DNA from: Aphanothece cf. minutissima CCALA 015
GTDB taxonomy: Bacteria > Cyanobacteriota > Cyanobacteriia > PCC-6307 > Cyanobiaceae
Direction of reading: 5' to 3'
NCBI GenBank assembly: GCA_003003925.1
Contig: PVWP01000002.1
Coordinates: 372,001 to 436,000 of the forward strand
DNA length: 64,000 bases
Within the stretch, counting starts at the first letter, position 1. Every line of letters begins with the position of its first letter. Positions 1 through 11,245 of the stretch are shown here, in pieces. Below the pieces are notes generated by a model. That model was not told the DNA's origin. It saw only the letters and a list, made by a program, of their open reading frames with translations, and made no database searches. A program made the translations under genes and the position numbers.

Positions 1-654
1 GGGCCTCAGCAGGGGCAGGGTGATGTCCAGATGGCGGCGCCATCCCTCGCTGCCATCGAGGGCCGCCGCCTCGTAGAGATCGGCGGAGATCCCCTGCAGG
101 CCGGCCACGAAGATCACCATGTAGTAGCCGAGGCCCTTCCAGAGGGTCACGAGCATCACCGAGGGCAGGGCCAGACCGGTGGAGGTGAGGAAGCCGATCG
201 GCGAGAAGCGGTCCCCCAGCAGGGCGCCGAGCCAGCCGTTGACCAGGCCGTTCTCGGCGTAGAGCCAGCGGAAGGCAATCGCTGCCACCACCAGCGACAC
301 CAGCACCGGGGTGTAGAAGGCACCGCGGAACCAGTGGATCCCCGGCAGCTGGCGGTTGACCAGCACCGCCAGGGCCAGGGATCCGAGCACGATCGGCGGC
401 ACCACCCCCACCAGATAGAGAAAGGTGGTGCCCGTGACCCGCAGCAGCATCGGATCGGCCAGCAGGCGGCGGAAGTTGGCCAGGCCCACGAAGGTGAGTG
501 GCTCGCCCACATCCAGCCCGGTGCGGGTGAAGCTGATCACGAGGGCCATCGCCGCCGGAATCAGCACCGACACGGCGAGCAGCACCAGGGCGGGGGTCAG
601 GAACGCCCAGGCGGAGCGGGTGGCTGCCGGTGCGGCGGGGGTGGGTGGAGCCAT
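1..654 (-). CDS. ABC transporter permease, sugar type (MalF/UgpA-like), 3' end outside window
   Basis: Reading the minus strand from an ATG at 654 gives an open frame that continues past base 1, so at least 218 residues are present and the C-terminus is missing. The protein is hydrophobic from residue 13 and has several membrane segments (starting AWAFLTPALVLLAVSVL, and later GVVPPIVLGSLALAVLVN). It resembles the inner-membrane permeases of carbohydrate ABC importers. Near the window edge it contains the conserved cytoplasmic EAA loop region (EAAALDGSEGW), which contacts the ATPase. Other transporter subunits would lie to the left. The substrate cannot be told. It is divergent from recQ with 82 nt between starts. 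Confidence 0.85.
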   Translation of the reverse strand, partial: MAPPTPAAPAATRSAWAFLTPALVLLAVSVLIPAAMALVISFTRTGLDVGEPLTFVGLANFRRLLADPMLLRVTGTTFLYLVGVVPPIVLGSLALAVLVNRQLPGIHWFRGAFYTPVLVSLVVAAIAFRWLYAENGLVNGWLGALLGDRFSPIGFLTSTGLALPSVMLVTLWKGLGYYMVIFVAGLQGISADLYEAAALDGSEGWRRHLDITLPLLRP

Positions 655-736
655 GGGGACATCCTGCCGGAGCCGGGGCGATGCACAATCGGAGCCGAGG
701 CTGGAGCCCCCTTGGTGCCGCCCCACCCCTTTCCCC

Positions 737-2566
<1,830 letters not shown>

Positions 2567-2593
2567 CCTCGGTCCACCCTCGCCCCTTCCTCC

Positions 2594-3733
2594 GTGCCGC
2601 AGGAGTACCGCACCATCACGGTGTCCCTCGCTGCCGATCCCTACCCGATCATGATCGGTGAGGGCCTGCTCGGGGGCCTCGGTTCGTTCCTGCTCGAACG
2701 GGGAATCCAGAGCGGCACCCGGGTGCTGATGGTGACGAATCCCGATGTGGACGCGTTCCACGGGGCCCGGGCGCTGCAGAGCCTGGAGGCCTCCGGCTTC
2801 GTGGTGCGGACGCTGGTGATCGAGGCCGGTGAGGAACAGAAGACCCCCGCCACGGTGGCGGCCATCCACGACGCCGCCTTCGCCCACCGCCTGGAGCGGA
2901 GCTCCCTGATCGTCGCCCTCGGCGGCGGTGTGGTGGGGGACATGGCCGGCTTCGCCGCCGCCACCTGGCTGCGGGGCATCGCCGTGGTGCAGGTGCCCAC
3001 CACCCTGCTGGCGATGGTGGATGCGGCCATCGGCGGCAAGACCGGCGTGAACCATCCCGGCGGCAAGAACCTGATCGGCGCCTTCCACCAGCCGAAGCTG
3101 GTACTGATCGATCCCCTGGTGCTGGCGACCCTTCCGGAACGGGAGTTCCGGGCCGGCATGGCGGAGGTGATCAAGTACGCCGTCATCGGCGATGGGATCC
3201 TGTTCCGGGATCTGGAGGCGGCCGCCGAGCGGCATCCCTGCGGGGGCCTGGCCAGCCGGGACGCCCTCGGCCCGGTGCTGCTGCAGCGGCTGCTGGAACG
3301 TTCCGCCGCCGCCAAGGCCCGCGTCGTGGCGGCCGACGAACGGGAAGGGGGTTTGCGGGCGATCCTCAATTACGGACACACCCTGGGGCATGCGGTGGAG
3401 AACCTCAGCGGCTACGGCACCTGGCTGCACGGCGAGGCCGTGGGCCTGGGCATGCTGGCGGCCGGTGACATCGCTGTGGCCATGGGGCTCTGGAGCCAGG
3501 CCGATCAGGACCGCCAGCGACGTCTGATCGCAGCCGCCGGTCTGCCCATGGACTGGCCGGCCCTGGATCCCGAGGCGGTGCTGGCTTCCCTGCAGGCCGA
3601 CAAGAAGGTGCGCCAGGGGAAGGTGCGTTTCGTCCTGCCCACCGGTGTGGGATCGGTCACGATCCGGGATGACGTCGATCCCGCCACGATCCGGGCCGCC
3701 CTGGCGGTCGCCACTTCGATCGGCGCCCCCTGA
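2594..3733 (+). CDS. aroB: 3-dehydroquinate synthase
   Basis: Second step of the shikimate pathway: converts DAHP to 3-dehydroquinate using NAD and a divalent metal in the cytoplasm. The 379-residue protein has the normal family length. Diagnostic motifs are [11 protein letters not shown] (NAD binding), [30 protein letters not shown] and the metal-binding [12 protein letters not shown]. The start is a GTG at 2594, the position that lines up with family N-termini ([12 protein letters not shown]); no strong Shine-Dalgarno is visible. It lies 27 nt behind recQ and may be co-transcribed with it. Confidence 0.96.
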   Translation: MPQEYRTITVSLAADPYPIMIGEGLLGGLGSFLLERGIQSGTRVLMVTNPDVDAFHGARALQSLEASGFVVRTLVIEAGEEQKTPATVAAIHDAAFAHRLERSSLIVALGGGVVGDMAGFAAATWLRGIAVVQVPTTLLAMVDAAIGGKTGVNHPGGKNLIGAFHQPKLVLIDPLVLATLPEREFRAGMAEVIKYAVIGDGILFRDLEAAAERHPCGGLASRDALGPVLLQRLLERSAAAKARVVAADEREGGLRAILNYGHTLGHAVENLSGYGTWLHGEAVGLGMLAAGDIAVAMGLWSQADQDRQRRLIAAAGLPMDWPALDPEAVLASLQADKKVRQGKVRFVLPTGVGSVTIRDDVDPATIRAALAVATSIGAP

Positions 3734-3871
3734 CACAGGGGCCCGCTGCGGCCCCCTCCTGCGGGCCAGGGCGCCGGGGAGAGGGGCTCAAAGGTGGTCT
3801 TTCGCTGACAGGGAAGGCGCGGACCCCTCGGATCGGAGACCATCACCGCAAGGTTTTCTTCAACACGGCCC

Positions 3872-4969
3872 ATGAGCCTTCGTCCCAGCCGGTTCAAAGA
3901 CATCCTGAGCCAGCCCCTGAGACGACTCGGTGCTCTGGCCAGAACCGTCGGGCTCGGGGGGTCGGAGCAGACCGCCCAGCCCGATCCCTCCGCCCCGGCG
4001 GAGGAGGTTTCGCCGTCTGCCGTGGAGCCCACACCGGCGTTCTCGCCCCCGCCGCAGGCGCCCCAGGAGCCCGGCCGCGGGGCCAGCTGGGTGGCCTTCG
4101 TGCCCCGCGATCCCCAGTGGTCCCAGGTGCGCTGGTTCATCGAACCGGGCGATCGGAAGCGGGCCCAGGCGGAGGGAGCCACCCAGCTGTGTCTGCGGGT
4201 GGCCGACGTCACCGGGCTCGATGGGGGGTCCACCCACCCCCACACCCTCCAGGAGGTGGTGGTCGACAGCCAGGCCAGTGAGTGGTACCTGCCGGTGCCC
4301 CTGTCCGGCCGCGATTACCGGGTGGAGCTGGGCTTCCGCAAGGGCGGCAGCGGCGGCTGGATCTCCCTGGCCTTCTCCGCCACCGCCCATGTCCCGGAGC
4401 TGGATGGTCCGGCCCTGACCACGCCCGATCCCTTCGTGGCCTTCTCCATGCCTCCCGCCGCTGACCCGGCACCGGGAGCCGCCCCGGCCCGCGAGATCGT
4501 CAACGATCTGCACGAACGGCTCTACCAGAGCGCCACCAGCCCCTGGCGGCGTCTGGGCCGGGGCTCGGAGGCCTTCCACGAGATCGATTCCGCCGCCGGC
4601 CTGCACGGTGCGGGCGGAGCCCTGTCCGACTCCGGCGCAGGTCCCTGGGCCTCCGGCCGCAGCGGTTCCGGCATCGGTGGGGTTGCGCCCCGGCAACGTT
4701 CCTTCTGGCTGGTGGCCGATGCTGAGCTGATTGTCTATGGAGCCACCGACCCCTCGGCACGGCTCAGCATCGGCGGTGAGGACGTTCCCCTCTCCGCCGA
4801 TGGCACGTTCCGCCTGCAGGTGCCCTTTCGGGACGGTCAGCAGCTCTACCCGATCGAGGCGCTGGCGGCCGATGGGGAACAGAAGCGCAGCATCACCATG
4901 GAGTTCCGCCGCACCACCCCCCACGCCAACGTCAATCCCCGCGAGGAAGCCCAGTCGGAGTGGTTCTGA
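3872..4969 (+). CDS. DUF4912 domain protein
   Basis: A 365-residue protein of unknown biochemical role. Residues about 70-175 form a beta-rich DUF4912 domain (starts near WVAFVPRDPQWSQVRW, contains EWYLPVPLSGRDYRVELG), a module found in cyanobacteria and some firmicutes. A second similar beta segment near the C-terminus (residues about 285-350, FWLVADAELIVYGATDP) looks like a carbohydrate-binding or Ig-like fold. The N-terminus is basic and then Pro/Ala rich, without a clear signal peptide. It stands 138 nt after aroB, and that gap holds no recognisable element. Function unknown. Confidence 0.75.
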   Translation: MSLRPSRFKDILSQPLRRLGALARTVGLGGSEQTAQPDPSAPAEEVSPSAVEPTPAFSPPPQAPQEPGRGASWVAFVPRDPQWSQVRWFIEPGDRKRAQAEGATQLCLRVADVTGLDGGSTHPHTLQEVVVDSQASEWYLPVPLSGRDYRVELGFRKGGSGGWISLAFSATAHVPELDGPALTTPDPFVAFSMPPAADPAPGAAPAREIVNDLHERLYQSATSPWRRLGRGSEAFHEIDSAAGLHGAGGALSDSGAGPWASGRSGSGIGGVAPRQRSFWLVADAELIVYGATDPSARLSIGGEDVPLSADGTFRLQVPFRDGQQLYPIEALAADGEQKRSITMEFRRTTPHANVNPREEAQSEWF

Positions 4970-5033
4970 GCAGGGGATGGCAAGGAGTTCGCAGGTGAAC
5001 CGGGGGCTTGAGCCGAAGGGCTGAGCGCCGGGA

Positions 5034-6212
5034 TCAGGCCGAAGGGGGACTCAGGAACAGGGGTTCCCTTCCCGGGGTCGCCGGTTCCCCGTCACGGCGC
5101 AGGGCGATCCAGCGGAACTCACCGAGCCCCGCCGGATCCACCAGCCGCAGCAGGGTCTCCCTGCGCTGCAGCAGCTCCGCCAGCGGCGTGCTGCTCTGCC
5201 GCTGCAGGCCATGCAGACGCTGGGCCAGGCCGAGGGCCAGCAGGGCCTCGCCCTGGCGGCAGACGCCCTGGGGCTGCCAGCCACCGGCCCGGGCGGCGAT
5301 GTCCAGGCTCTCCAGGCAGAGGTGGGCGGTGAGGTCCCACTGGCCCGGCTCGCGAAGCGGGTCGTCGCTGGCCCGCTGGCGGCGGTAGGCCATCAGGGTG
5401 CCGTTGCTGCGCTGGGGCGCGTAGTAGCGGCGGGCTTCATGGGCGTAGTCGATCACCAGCAGCCAGCCCTGGTCGAGGGCTGCGGCGCAGGCAGCCAGCC
5501 AGGGGGCCAGACCGGGGTGGAGCTCGCTGCACCAGCCCTCGGGACGGCGTTCATCGAGGGGCAGCAGTCCCAGATCGGCCAGCGACGCCAGCATCGCCCC
5601 GGACAGGGGTTCACCGGCCTCCAGCCGAAGCCCGTCGTTCTCCAGCACGACCCGCTGGCGGCACCAGCGCTCACCCCGCCGCTCGAACCGCTCCACGGCC
5701 AGGGCGTCAAGCACCTCGTGGGCCAGCACCACCCCCCGCAGCGGGACGTCCGCCAGGGTCCGGAGGTCGGCCCAGCGCACGGGCAGGGGGCAGCTGGCGA
5801 GCCGCCGGCGCTGCCGCTCGGCCATGCCGGCATTGGGCTCGACGAGCACCAGCTCGGTGCGCCCGGCCAGGGAGGGCCAGCCGGTGTGGAGCGCTTCGGC
5901 CAGCTGCTGGGCCAGCTGCCCCTCCCCCGGGCCGGTCTCCACCAGGGCCAGGGGTGCGTCAGCGGGGAGCAGGGCCAGCCACTGGGCCACCTGGGGGGCC
6001 AGCAGGCGGGCGAACTCTTCGCCCAGGGAGGGGGCTGTGGCGAAGTCACCACCGGGGCCGATCTGGAGCCGGCCGCTGCCGTAGGCCCCATGGTCCGGGT
6101 CGTGCAGGGCCCAGTCCATGTAGTCGAGGAACGGCACCGAGCCCCCCGCCGCCCGCAGTCGCTGGGCCAGCCAGGCCGGAACCGCCGGGGAGCCGGGGGA
6201 GGGAGGGATCAC
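5034..6212 (-). CDS. Class I SAM-dependent methyltransferase, MidA/NDUFAF7 (DUF185) family
   Basis: A 392-residue methyltransferase of the MidA family. In mitochondria the homologue NDUFAF7 dimethylates an arginine of a complex I subunit; cyanobacterial members could act on NDH-1, but that is inference. Signature stretches are the N-terminal DYMDWALHDPDHGAY and GDFATAPSLGEEFARLLA, the SAM-binding VETGPGEGQLAQQL and the downstream LAHEVLDALAVERFER. The frame is open to 6440, but conserved sequence begins just after a GTG at 6212, giving the usual family length. Its start lies 34 nt from the divergent Psb32-like gene, so the two probably share a promoter region. Confidence 0.88.
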   Translation of the reverse strand: MIPPSPGSPAVPAWLAQRLRAAGGSVPFLDYMDWALHDPDHGAYGSGRLQIGPGGDFATAPSLGEEFARLLAPQVAQWLALLPADAPLALVETGPGEGQLAQQLAEALHTGWPSLAGRTELVLVEPNAGMAERQRRRLASCPLPVRWADLRTLADVPLRGVVLAHEVLDALAVERFERRGERWCRQRVVLENDGLRLEAGEPLSGAMLASLADLGLLPLDERRPEGWCSELHPGLAPWLAACAAALDQGWLLVIDYAHEARRYYAPQRSNGTLMAYRRQRASDDPLREPGQWDLTAHLCLESLDIAARAGGWQPQGVCRQGEALLALGLAQRLHGLQRQSSTPLAELLQRRETLLRLVDPAGLGEFRWIALRRDGEPATPGREPLFLSPPSA

Positions 6213-6246
6213 GCGGCGTGGGGCGACTCGGTGAGAATGCTGACCG

Positions 6247-7158
6247 ATGGATGACGGAACGATGGCGATGGCGGCAGCGACGGCACCGACAGCGATGGCG
6301 GCTCGACAACCGCACCGGGGTGGGCCGCAGCGGCGCAGCGACCTGGGGCGGCGGCTGGGGGCGCTCCTGGCCACGCTCTGCCTCGTGCTCGTCACCTGGG
6401 TGCTGCCGGGCACCGTCGGCCAGGCCCTGGCGGCGGACAACCCCCAGCTGCTGCCCGATCACCCCACCCCGGTGATCGACCTGGCCAAGGCCCTCACCGA
6501 CGGCGAACGGGGGGCCCTGGAGAGTGAACTGGAGGATTTCGAAGCCAGCAGCGGCTGGAAGCTGCGGGTACTGACCCAGTACGAGCGCACGCCCGGCCTG
6601 GCGGTCAAGGGCTTCTGGGACCTCGATGAGCGCAGTCTGCTGCTGGTGGCCGATCCCCGCGGCGGCAACCTGCTGAACTTCAACGTGGGCGAGGCCCTGT
6701 TCGCCCTGATGCCCCGCACCTTCTGGGTGGAGCTCCAGACCCGCTACGGCAACCAGTTCTACGTGCGCGACCACGGCGAGGACGGTTCGATCCTCTCGGC
6801 CATCCATGCGGTGAAGGGCTGCCTGGCGATCGGCGGCTGCCAGGTGGTGCCCGGGCTGCCCCAGGAGCAGTGGATCCTGACCCTGTGCACCTCGATCCTG
6901 GGGGGACTGATCGTCGGGTTCGCCGCCTTCCCGCGCCAGGAGGGTCGTCGGGTGGAGTGGACCTGGGTGCTGCTGCTCTCACCCCTGTGGGTGATCCTGT
7001 TCGTCGCCCTGGGAATGGGGCCGATCATCACCCGCACCCACGACGTGCTGCCGCTGCTGCGCAACGTTCTGGGCTTCCTGGGAGCGGCGGTGCTGGCCTA
7101 TCTCATCGCCCAGAAGACGCTCGGCGGTGTGCGACTGGAGGGCAAGGGGGAGAGCTGA
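6247..7158 (+). CDS. TPM-domain thylakoid protein, Psb32-like
   Basis: A 303-residue membrane protein. Residues about 30-58 look like a signal or membrane segment ending in QALA, then a TPM domain (residues about 65-180, with VIDLAKALTDGERGALESEL) faces the lumen or periplasm. Three membrane helices follow in the C-terminal third (WILTLCTSILGGLIVG, LLSPLWVILFVALG, NVLGFLGAAVLAYLI). Psb32 and plant TLP18.3 share this domain and help photosystem II repair after light damage. The ATG at 6247 is the longest sensible start; ATGs at 6262 and 6268 are also possible, and 6262 has a GGA tract just upstream. It faces away from the MidA gene. Confidence 0.82.
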   Translation: MDDGTMAMAAATAPTAMAARQPHRGGPQRRSDLGRRLGALLATLCLVLVTWVLPGTVGQALAADNPQLLPDHPTPVIDLAKALTDGERGALESELEDFEASSGWKLRVLTQYERTPGLAVKGFWDLDERSLLLVADPRGGNLLNFNVGEALFALMPRTFWVELQTRYGNQFYVRDHGEDGSILSAIHAVKGCLAIGGCQVVPGLPQEQWILTLCTSILGGLIVGFAAFPRQEGRRVEWTWVLLLSPLWVILFVALGMGPIITRTHDVLPLLRNVLGFLGAAVLAYLIAQKTLGGVRLEGKGES

Positions 7159-7160
7159 GC

Positions 7161-7907
7161 TCAGGGCGCCGGGGTGCTGGCGCGCTCCAGCTGACAGGAG
7201 AGGCTGGCGTCATTGCAGGCCGGCGGCACCTGGCGGATGGCCACGTCCTCCCAGACGGCGGCCTCCTCCCTGCGCAGCTGGGCCAGGTTCTGCTCGTAGA
7301 AGCGGCGCAGGTCGTTCAGACGCTTGACGGGCTGGCCGTAGAAGCTGCGGCCGGCCAGAGTGGGGAACGAGGCCCACTCCGGGGCCAGCCGGGCGGCCAG
7401 ATCGGGGGTCAGCTCGCCACGGTCGGCCAGATGCAGGGCACCGCGACGCTGGACCAGGAACAGGGCGGCCTGGTCCTGGGATTCGGGGCCGAAGTCGGAG
7501 ACCCCGAGAGCGCGGGTGACCATGTCCCAGGTGAAGGGCATGAACTGGTAGGCCCCGGCGGCGGCACTGGCGTAGCGGGCCGTGCGTATGACGCGGTTGG
7601 GATGCCGCTCGAGGGAGTCGAACAGGCTGCCGCCGAACAGGATCCGGTAGCCGATCTCATGGCCGTTGGCCCAGGTTCCCTCGGCGTAGCGGATGGTGTT
7701 GAGCAGGGCGCGCCGCTCGGGGGTGATGGCGAAGACCCGGGGCGCGGCCGGCAGCGGCGAGAGCATCGCCATGCGGGTGGGGCCGCCGGGGGCGACGCTG
7801 CTGGCCCCCCAGCCTTGGGAGCCCTCGGCGGCCCTGACTGGCCCGGCCAGGCTCAGACCCAGTCCGGCGAGGGCAAGAAGCAGGGGGGTGCGCTGAAGGT
7901 TCGGCAA
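7161..7907 (-). CDS. Secreted lysozyme-like muramidase
   Basis: A 248-residue protein with a short hydrophobic signal peptide (LLLALAGLGLSLAGPVRA). The core (residues about 60-200) resembles the phage-lysozyme-like muramidases: RALLNTIRYAEGTW carries the likely catalytic Glu, and AAGAYQFMPFTWDMVTRALG matches the conserved structural motif of this family. It probably cleaves peptidoglycan in the periplasm. The assigned start is a TTG at 7907, with no convincing Shine-Dalgarno; no better start keeps the signal peptide. Its stop lies 2 nt from the stop of the convergent Psb32-like gene. The 315 nt upstream are unusually AT-rich for this window. Confidence 0.8.
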   Translation of the reverse strand: MPNLQRTPLLLALAGLGLSLAGPVRAAEGSQGWGASSVAPGGPTRMAMLSPLPAAPRVFAITPERRALLNTIRYAEGTWANGHEIGYRILFGGSLFDSLERHPNRVIRTARYASAAAGAYQFMPFTWDMVTRALGVSDFGPESQDQAALFLVQRRGALHLADRGELTPDLAARLAPEWASFPTLAGRSFYGQPVKRLNDLRRFYEQNLAQLRREEAAVWEDVAIRQVPPACNDASLSCQLERASTPAP

Positions 7908-8222
7908 GAGAAGAGGTCGAGAAGGACAAGTGGGCAGAGACCTGTTGCAGGGACAACAGAGTCAAACCGGCTTGATGTGCTTGGTGAGACCAGGTCTTCT
8001 GGAGAACGACAACAGGAAGAACCAGTGATCCCGGGACAGTGAAAGTGAATCCATGACGCCGGGAGTTGGCGGTAATTTGCCGATGAATCAGCAGAATCGA
8101 TTCCTTATTTGTGACGGTCGAATAACTGTCTACCGGTATCAAGAATGACGTTTTGCATTCCGGTTACAGCCAGGGACTGATATCTCCCGGATTCGATGAA
8201 CAGATGATCAAATCCTGAAGGC
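7908..8222. other. 315-nt intergenic region, AT-richer than its surroundings
   Basis: No gene was found here. Bases about 8000-8215 contain clearly more A/T than the flanking genes. The region is upstream of the lysozyme-like gene and downstream of the glycosyltransferase, both on the minus strand, so it should contain the lysozyme-gene promoter. No well-spaced -35/-10 pair, hairpin or repeat could be identified with confidence. Confidence 0.4.
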
Positions 8223-9308
8223 CTACCCCATAGGCAGTGCTGATCGTCCCTCCAGCCAGGTCACGAGCGTCCGTGCGGCGGTGGACGCCCCGTCGTCCGC
8301 CAGGGGGCCGCGCCGCGGAGGCATCAGGGGCTGGTCCAGCTCCCAGTCGCCGCGGCGGAAGGCCTCCTGGCTCAGCAGCCGATGCCAGCCGTGGTTGCGC
8401 AGGTCCTCCTCCAACACCGGTGCTTCCGCGAAGCCGCTCCGGTGCACCAGATGAATGCCCACCCCCTGGCTGAAGGCCTCGCAGAAGCTGCTGTAGCCGG
8501 GCTTGGTGATCAGCCGTCCGGCCAGGGGCATCAGGTCGAGGGGGCGCACCCCCGGCGGCAGGCAACGGCCATTGGCCACCGTGGCCAGCAGCGGCTCCGG
8601 TCCGATGAACACATGCTCGGGCCAGCGGGCCAGCAGCGCCGGGTCGATCGCCATGCCGAGCCCCCCGAAGCTGACCAGCACCACCCGCTCCCGCTCCGCC
8701 GGCAGGTCCAGCTCCCGGGCCAGCCACTCGCCATCGAGCCGGGGCCGGGAGCAGGTCAGGCCCAGCCGCACCTGGGGCACCCCCCAGTCCATCGGCAGGG
8801 ACAGGGGGCAATGGAGCAGCAGATCCCCCTGGCCGTAGAGCTGCCGGTGCCGATCGGCCCAGGGACGGAAGGCCGGGCCCATGGGGGCATGGATCACGTC
8901 CCAGCCGAAGCTGGCCAGCCAGACGAGCGGCACCCGCAGTCGCCGGGCCAGCAGGGCGGCCGCCGGAGGCACGTCCCCCAGCACCAGGACCGGCTGACGC
9001 TGGTCCTCCAGCCAGCGGGCCTCGCGCTCCACCAGCGCCGGCAGCTCCTCCTCCAGCCGCTCGAGGGCGGCCAGGGTGGCGCTGGCGTCGGCGCCGAGGG
9101 CATCGGCCTGGATCACCCCCACGTCCCAGTGGCAGGGGCGCCGCTCGAAGGGCACCGGCCCGAAGGACAGCGCCAGGAAGGCCGGCGGCAAGCCGGTGGA
9201 GATCACCAGCCGCCAGTCGGGCCTGAGGGCGGCCAGTTCGCAGAGCACCGAGGCCGTTCGGGATCCATGGCCGAAGCCATGGCTGCTGACGCAGGCGCAG
9301 ATCAGCAA
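8223..9308 (-). CDS. GT-B fold glycosyltransferase (MurG/UGT-like)
   Basis: A 361-residue protein with the two-domain layout of GT-B glycosyltransferases. The N-terminus LICACVSSHGFGHGSR has the glycine/histidine-rich loop seen in this group and in the N-terminal half of some sugar-kinase-linked transferases. The C-terminal half has VVLVSFGGLGMAID and the nucleotide-sugar-binding-like loop KPGYSSFCEAFSQGVG. Substrate and acceptor are unknown. The start is a TTG at 9308 that overlaps the stop of the upstream metallophosphoesterase gene by 7 nt, which suggests translational coupling and a shared role. Confidence 0.75.
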   Translation of the reverse strand: MLICACVSSHGFGHGSRTASVLCELAALRPDWRLVISTGLPPAFLALSFGPVPFERRPCHWDVGVIQADALGADASATLAALERLEEELPALVEREARWLEDQRQPVLVLGDVPPAAALLARRLRVPLVWLASFGWDVIHAPMGPAFRPWADRHRQLYGQGDLLLHCPLSLPMDWGVPQVRLGLTCSRPRLDGEWLARELDLPAERERVVLVSFGGLGMAIDPALLARWPEHVFIGPEPLLATVANGRCLPPGVRPLDLMPLAGRLITKPGYSSFCEAFSQGVGIHLVHRSGFAEAPVLEEDLRNHGWHRLLSQEAFRRGDWELDQPLMPPRRGPLADDGASTAARTLVTWLEGRSALPMG

Positions 9309-10177
9309 GGGCTGAGCACTCCCGCCGCCGGCAGGGCCGCCGTCCAGAGGGTCTGCTCGTAATGGAGGGCGCCGTCGATGCCGTACCAGCGGTGGCTGAT
9401 GTGGCGCAGATCGCCATCGGAGAAGACGACCCAGCTGAAGTGGCGCAGGGCGCGGCCCCGCTGGTCCACGCCATGGCGGGGGACGCAGGCGGTGTTCAGG
9501 AAGGCGGTGCCCTGGGCGTCGCGGCGGAAGCTCAGCCGTTCCCCCTGGTGATGGCAGAGGGCGTGGTGCATGTGGCCGAACACCACCAGGGGCAGGGGGC
9601 GGCGGCGGCGGATCTGATCCACCGCCAGGGCCAGATCCTGATCCCCCCAGTCGCAGGCGGGGGCCTTCCAGTCGCGGCCGCAGGGGTCGTCCACCTGGGT
9701 GCCCAGGCCGCTGGGGCCGGAATGGGCCAGCAGGATCAGCGGCAGCTGGGGATCGGCGGCCAGGGCCGCCCGGCTGATGCGCTCGGCGGACTCCTGCAGG
9801 CCCACTGGCCCGTAGACCGATCGCACCGCCTTGGAGAGGTGGAAGCCACCGCCGGCGGTGCCAGGACGGGCGCCCACCACCGCCAGCCCGGGGGGACGCA
9901 GCTCCCTCAGACCCCAGCCGCAGTGCCGCTCACCGAGCAGCTCCAGCTGGCGGCGCAGGGTGCGGCCGCTGCCGTCCTTGCCGGCATCGTGGTTGCCCAG
10001 AACGCAGGCGATCGGCAGCTCCAGGGTGGCGAGCAGTTCGGGGATGCGGCACTTGCCGTCGCTCAGGTCGCCCACCAGCAGCAGGGCATCCGGACGGATC
10101 CGTTCCAGCACGTCGTGGTCACTGCGATCCCACTGGTCGTGCAGATCCCCCGCGATGGCGATGTTCAGCTCAGCCAA
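9302..10177 (-). CDS. Cyanobacterial metallophosphoesterase (TIGR04168-like)
   Basis: A 291-residue calcineurin-like phosphoesterase. The binuclear metal motifs occur in order: AGDLHDQW, LLVGDLSDG, VLGNHDAGKD, LLAHSGPSG and FGHMHHAL. The family is common in cyanobacteria and plants, but the physiological substrate is not established. The start is a TTG at 10177 giving MAELNIAIAGDLH, which is the natural N-terminus of the fold. The next gene begins 7 nt inside its 3' end. It is divergent from nadA with 29 nt between starts. Confidence 0.82.
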   Translation of the reverse strand: MAELNIAIAGDLHDQWDRSDHDVLERIRPDALLLVGDLSDGKCRIPELLATLELPIACVLGNHDAGKDGSGRTLRRQLELLGERHCGWGLRELRPPGLAVVGARPGTAGGGFHLSKAVRSVYGPVGLQESAERISRAALAADPQLPLILLAHSGPSGLGTQVDDPCGRDWKAPACDWGDQDLALAVDQIRRRRPLPLVVFGHMHHALCHHQGERLSFRRDAQGTAFLNTACVPRHGVDQRGRALRHFSWVVFSDGDLRHISHRWYGIDGALHYEQTLWTAALPAAGVLSPC

Positions 10178-10206
10178 TACCGACCGCTTCCTAGAGTGGG
10201 ATCATC

Positions 10207-11211
10207 GTGCATGAGAAGGGGCATCGGTTGGTCTTCACGCAGACGCTGACCCACACGCCCCAACCCAGCCCTGAGGCCTGCCCGCCCCATGCTGAGCTGG
10301 CCGCCGCGATCGAAACGCTCAGGAAGGAGCGCAACGCCATCATCCTGGCCCACTACTACCAGGACGATGCCATCCAGGACTGCGCCGATTTCATCGGCGA
10401 TTCCCTCGAGCTCTCCCGCCGCGCCGCCAGCACCGACGCCGAGGTGATCGTCTTCTGCGGCGTCCACTTCATGGCGGAGACCGCCAAGATCCTCAACCCA
10501 GGCCGCACGGTGCTGCTGCCCGACCTGGAGGCCGGCTGCAGCCTGGCGGACGCCTGCCCCGCCGACGCCTTCGCCGACTTCCGCCGGCGCCACCCCGACC
10601 ACGTCGTGGTGAGCTACATCAACTGCTCCGCGGCGGTGAAGGCCCAGAGCGACCTGATCTGCACCAGCAGCAATGCGGTCCACCTGGTGCAGCAGCTGCC
10701 GGCCGACCGCCCGATCCTGTTCGCCCCCGACCAGAACCTGGGGCGCTGGGTGGCCCGCCAGAGCGGCCGGGAGCTCACCCTCTGGCCCGGCAGCTGCATC
10801 GTCCACGAGACCTTCAGCGAGCAGGCCCTGCTGCGCCTGAGCCAGGAACACCCCGAGGCCGAGGTGATCGCCCATCCGGAGTGTCAGCAGCACCTGCTCG
10901 ACCTGGCCGACTTCATCGGCTCCACCAGCAAGCTGCTGCAGCGCACCCAGACCAGCCCGGCCCCCTCCTTCATCGTGCTCACCGAGCCGGGCATCCTCCA
11001 TCAGATGCGGCGGCAGGCACCGGAGAAGACCTTCCATGAGGTGCCCGGGGCCGACGGCTGCAGCTGCAACGCCTGCCCCTACATGCGGCTGAACACGCTC
11101 GAGAAGCTGTGGCGGTGCCTGCACACCATGGCGCCGGCGATCGAGCTCGACGAGGAGATCCGCTTGCGGGCCCTGGTGCCGATCGAACGCATGCTGGCGA
11201 TGAGCGCCTGA
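10207..11211 (+). CDS. nadA: Quinolinate synthase A
   Basis: Condenses iminoaspartate with dihydroxyacetone phosphate to quinolinate in de novo NAD synthesis; a [4Fe-4S] enzyme of the cytoplasm. The 334-residue protein shows [25 protein letters not shown] near the N-terminus, [15 protein letters not shown], a cluster-type cysteine in [20 protein letters not shown], and CSCNACPYM near the C-terminus. The start is a GTG at 10207; the first 20 or so residues are not conserved. It converges with the aldolase gene, with 34 nt between stops. Confidence 0.96.
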   Translation: MHEKGHRLVFTQTLTHTPQPSPEACPPHAELAAAIETLRKERNAIILAHYYQDDAIQDCADFIGDSLELSRRAASTDAEVIVFCGVHFMAETAKILNPGRTVLLPDLEAGCSLADACPADAFADFRRRHPDHVVVSYINCSAAVKAQSDLICTSSNAVHLVQQLPADRPILFAPDQNLGRWVARQSGRELTLWPGSCIVHETFSEQALLRLSQEHPEAEVIAHPECQQHLLDLADFIGSTSKLLQRTQTSPAPSFIVLTEPGILHQMRRQAPEKTFHEVPGADGCSCNACPYMRLNTLEKLWRCLHTMAPAIELDEEIRLRALVPIERMLAMSA

Positions 11212-11231
11212 GGGGCCGGCCCGGACCCCTC
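11210..11231. terminator. Possible bidirectional hairpin between nadA and the aldolase gene
   Basis: A 6-bp inverted repeat, gagggg and cccctc, flanks a 10-nt loop that is itself GC-palindromic. It begins at the nadA stop codon and ends before the aldolase stop. There is no T-tract, so it is only a candidate terminator for the two convergent genes. Confidence 0.3.
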
Positions 11232-11245
11232 GGCTCGGCAGCGGC

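Noticed and set aside
156..512. 118-residue minus-strand reading frame within the ABC permease region
   Set aside because: It is a different frame of the same strand; the permease frame from 654 gives clear membrane helices and an EAA loop, while this one is Trp/Ser/Arg-rich.
8000..8220. Remnant of an insertion sequence in the AT-rich intergenic region
   Set aside because: No terminal inverted repeats, target duplication or transposase-like peptide could be found.
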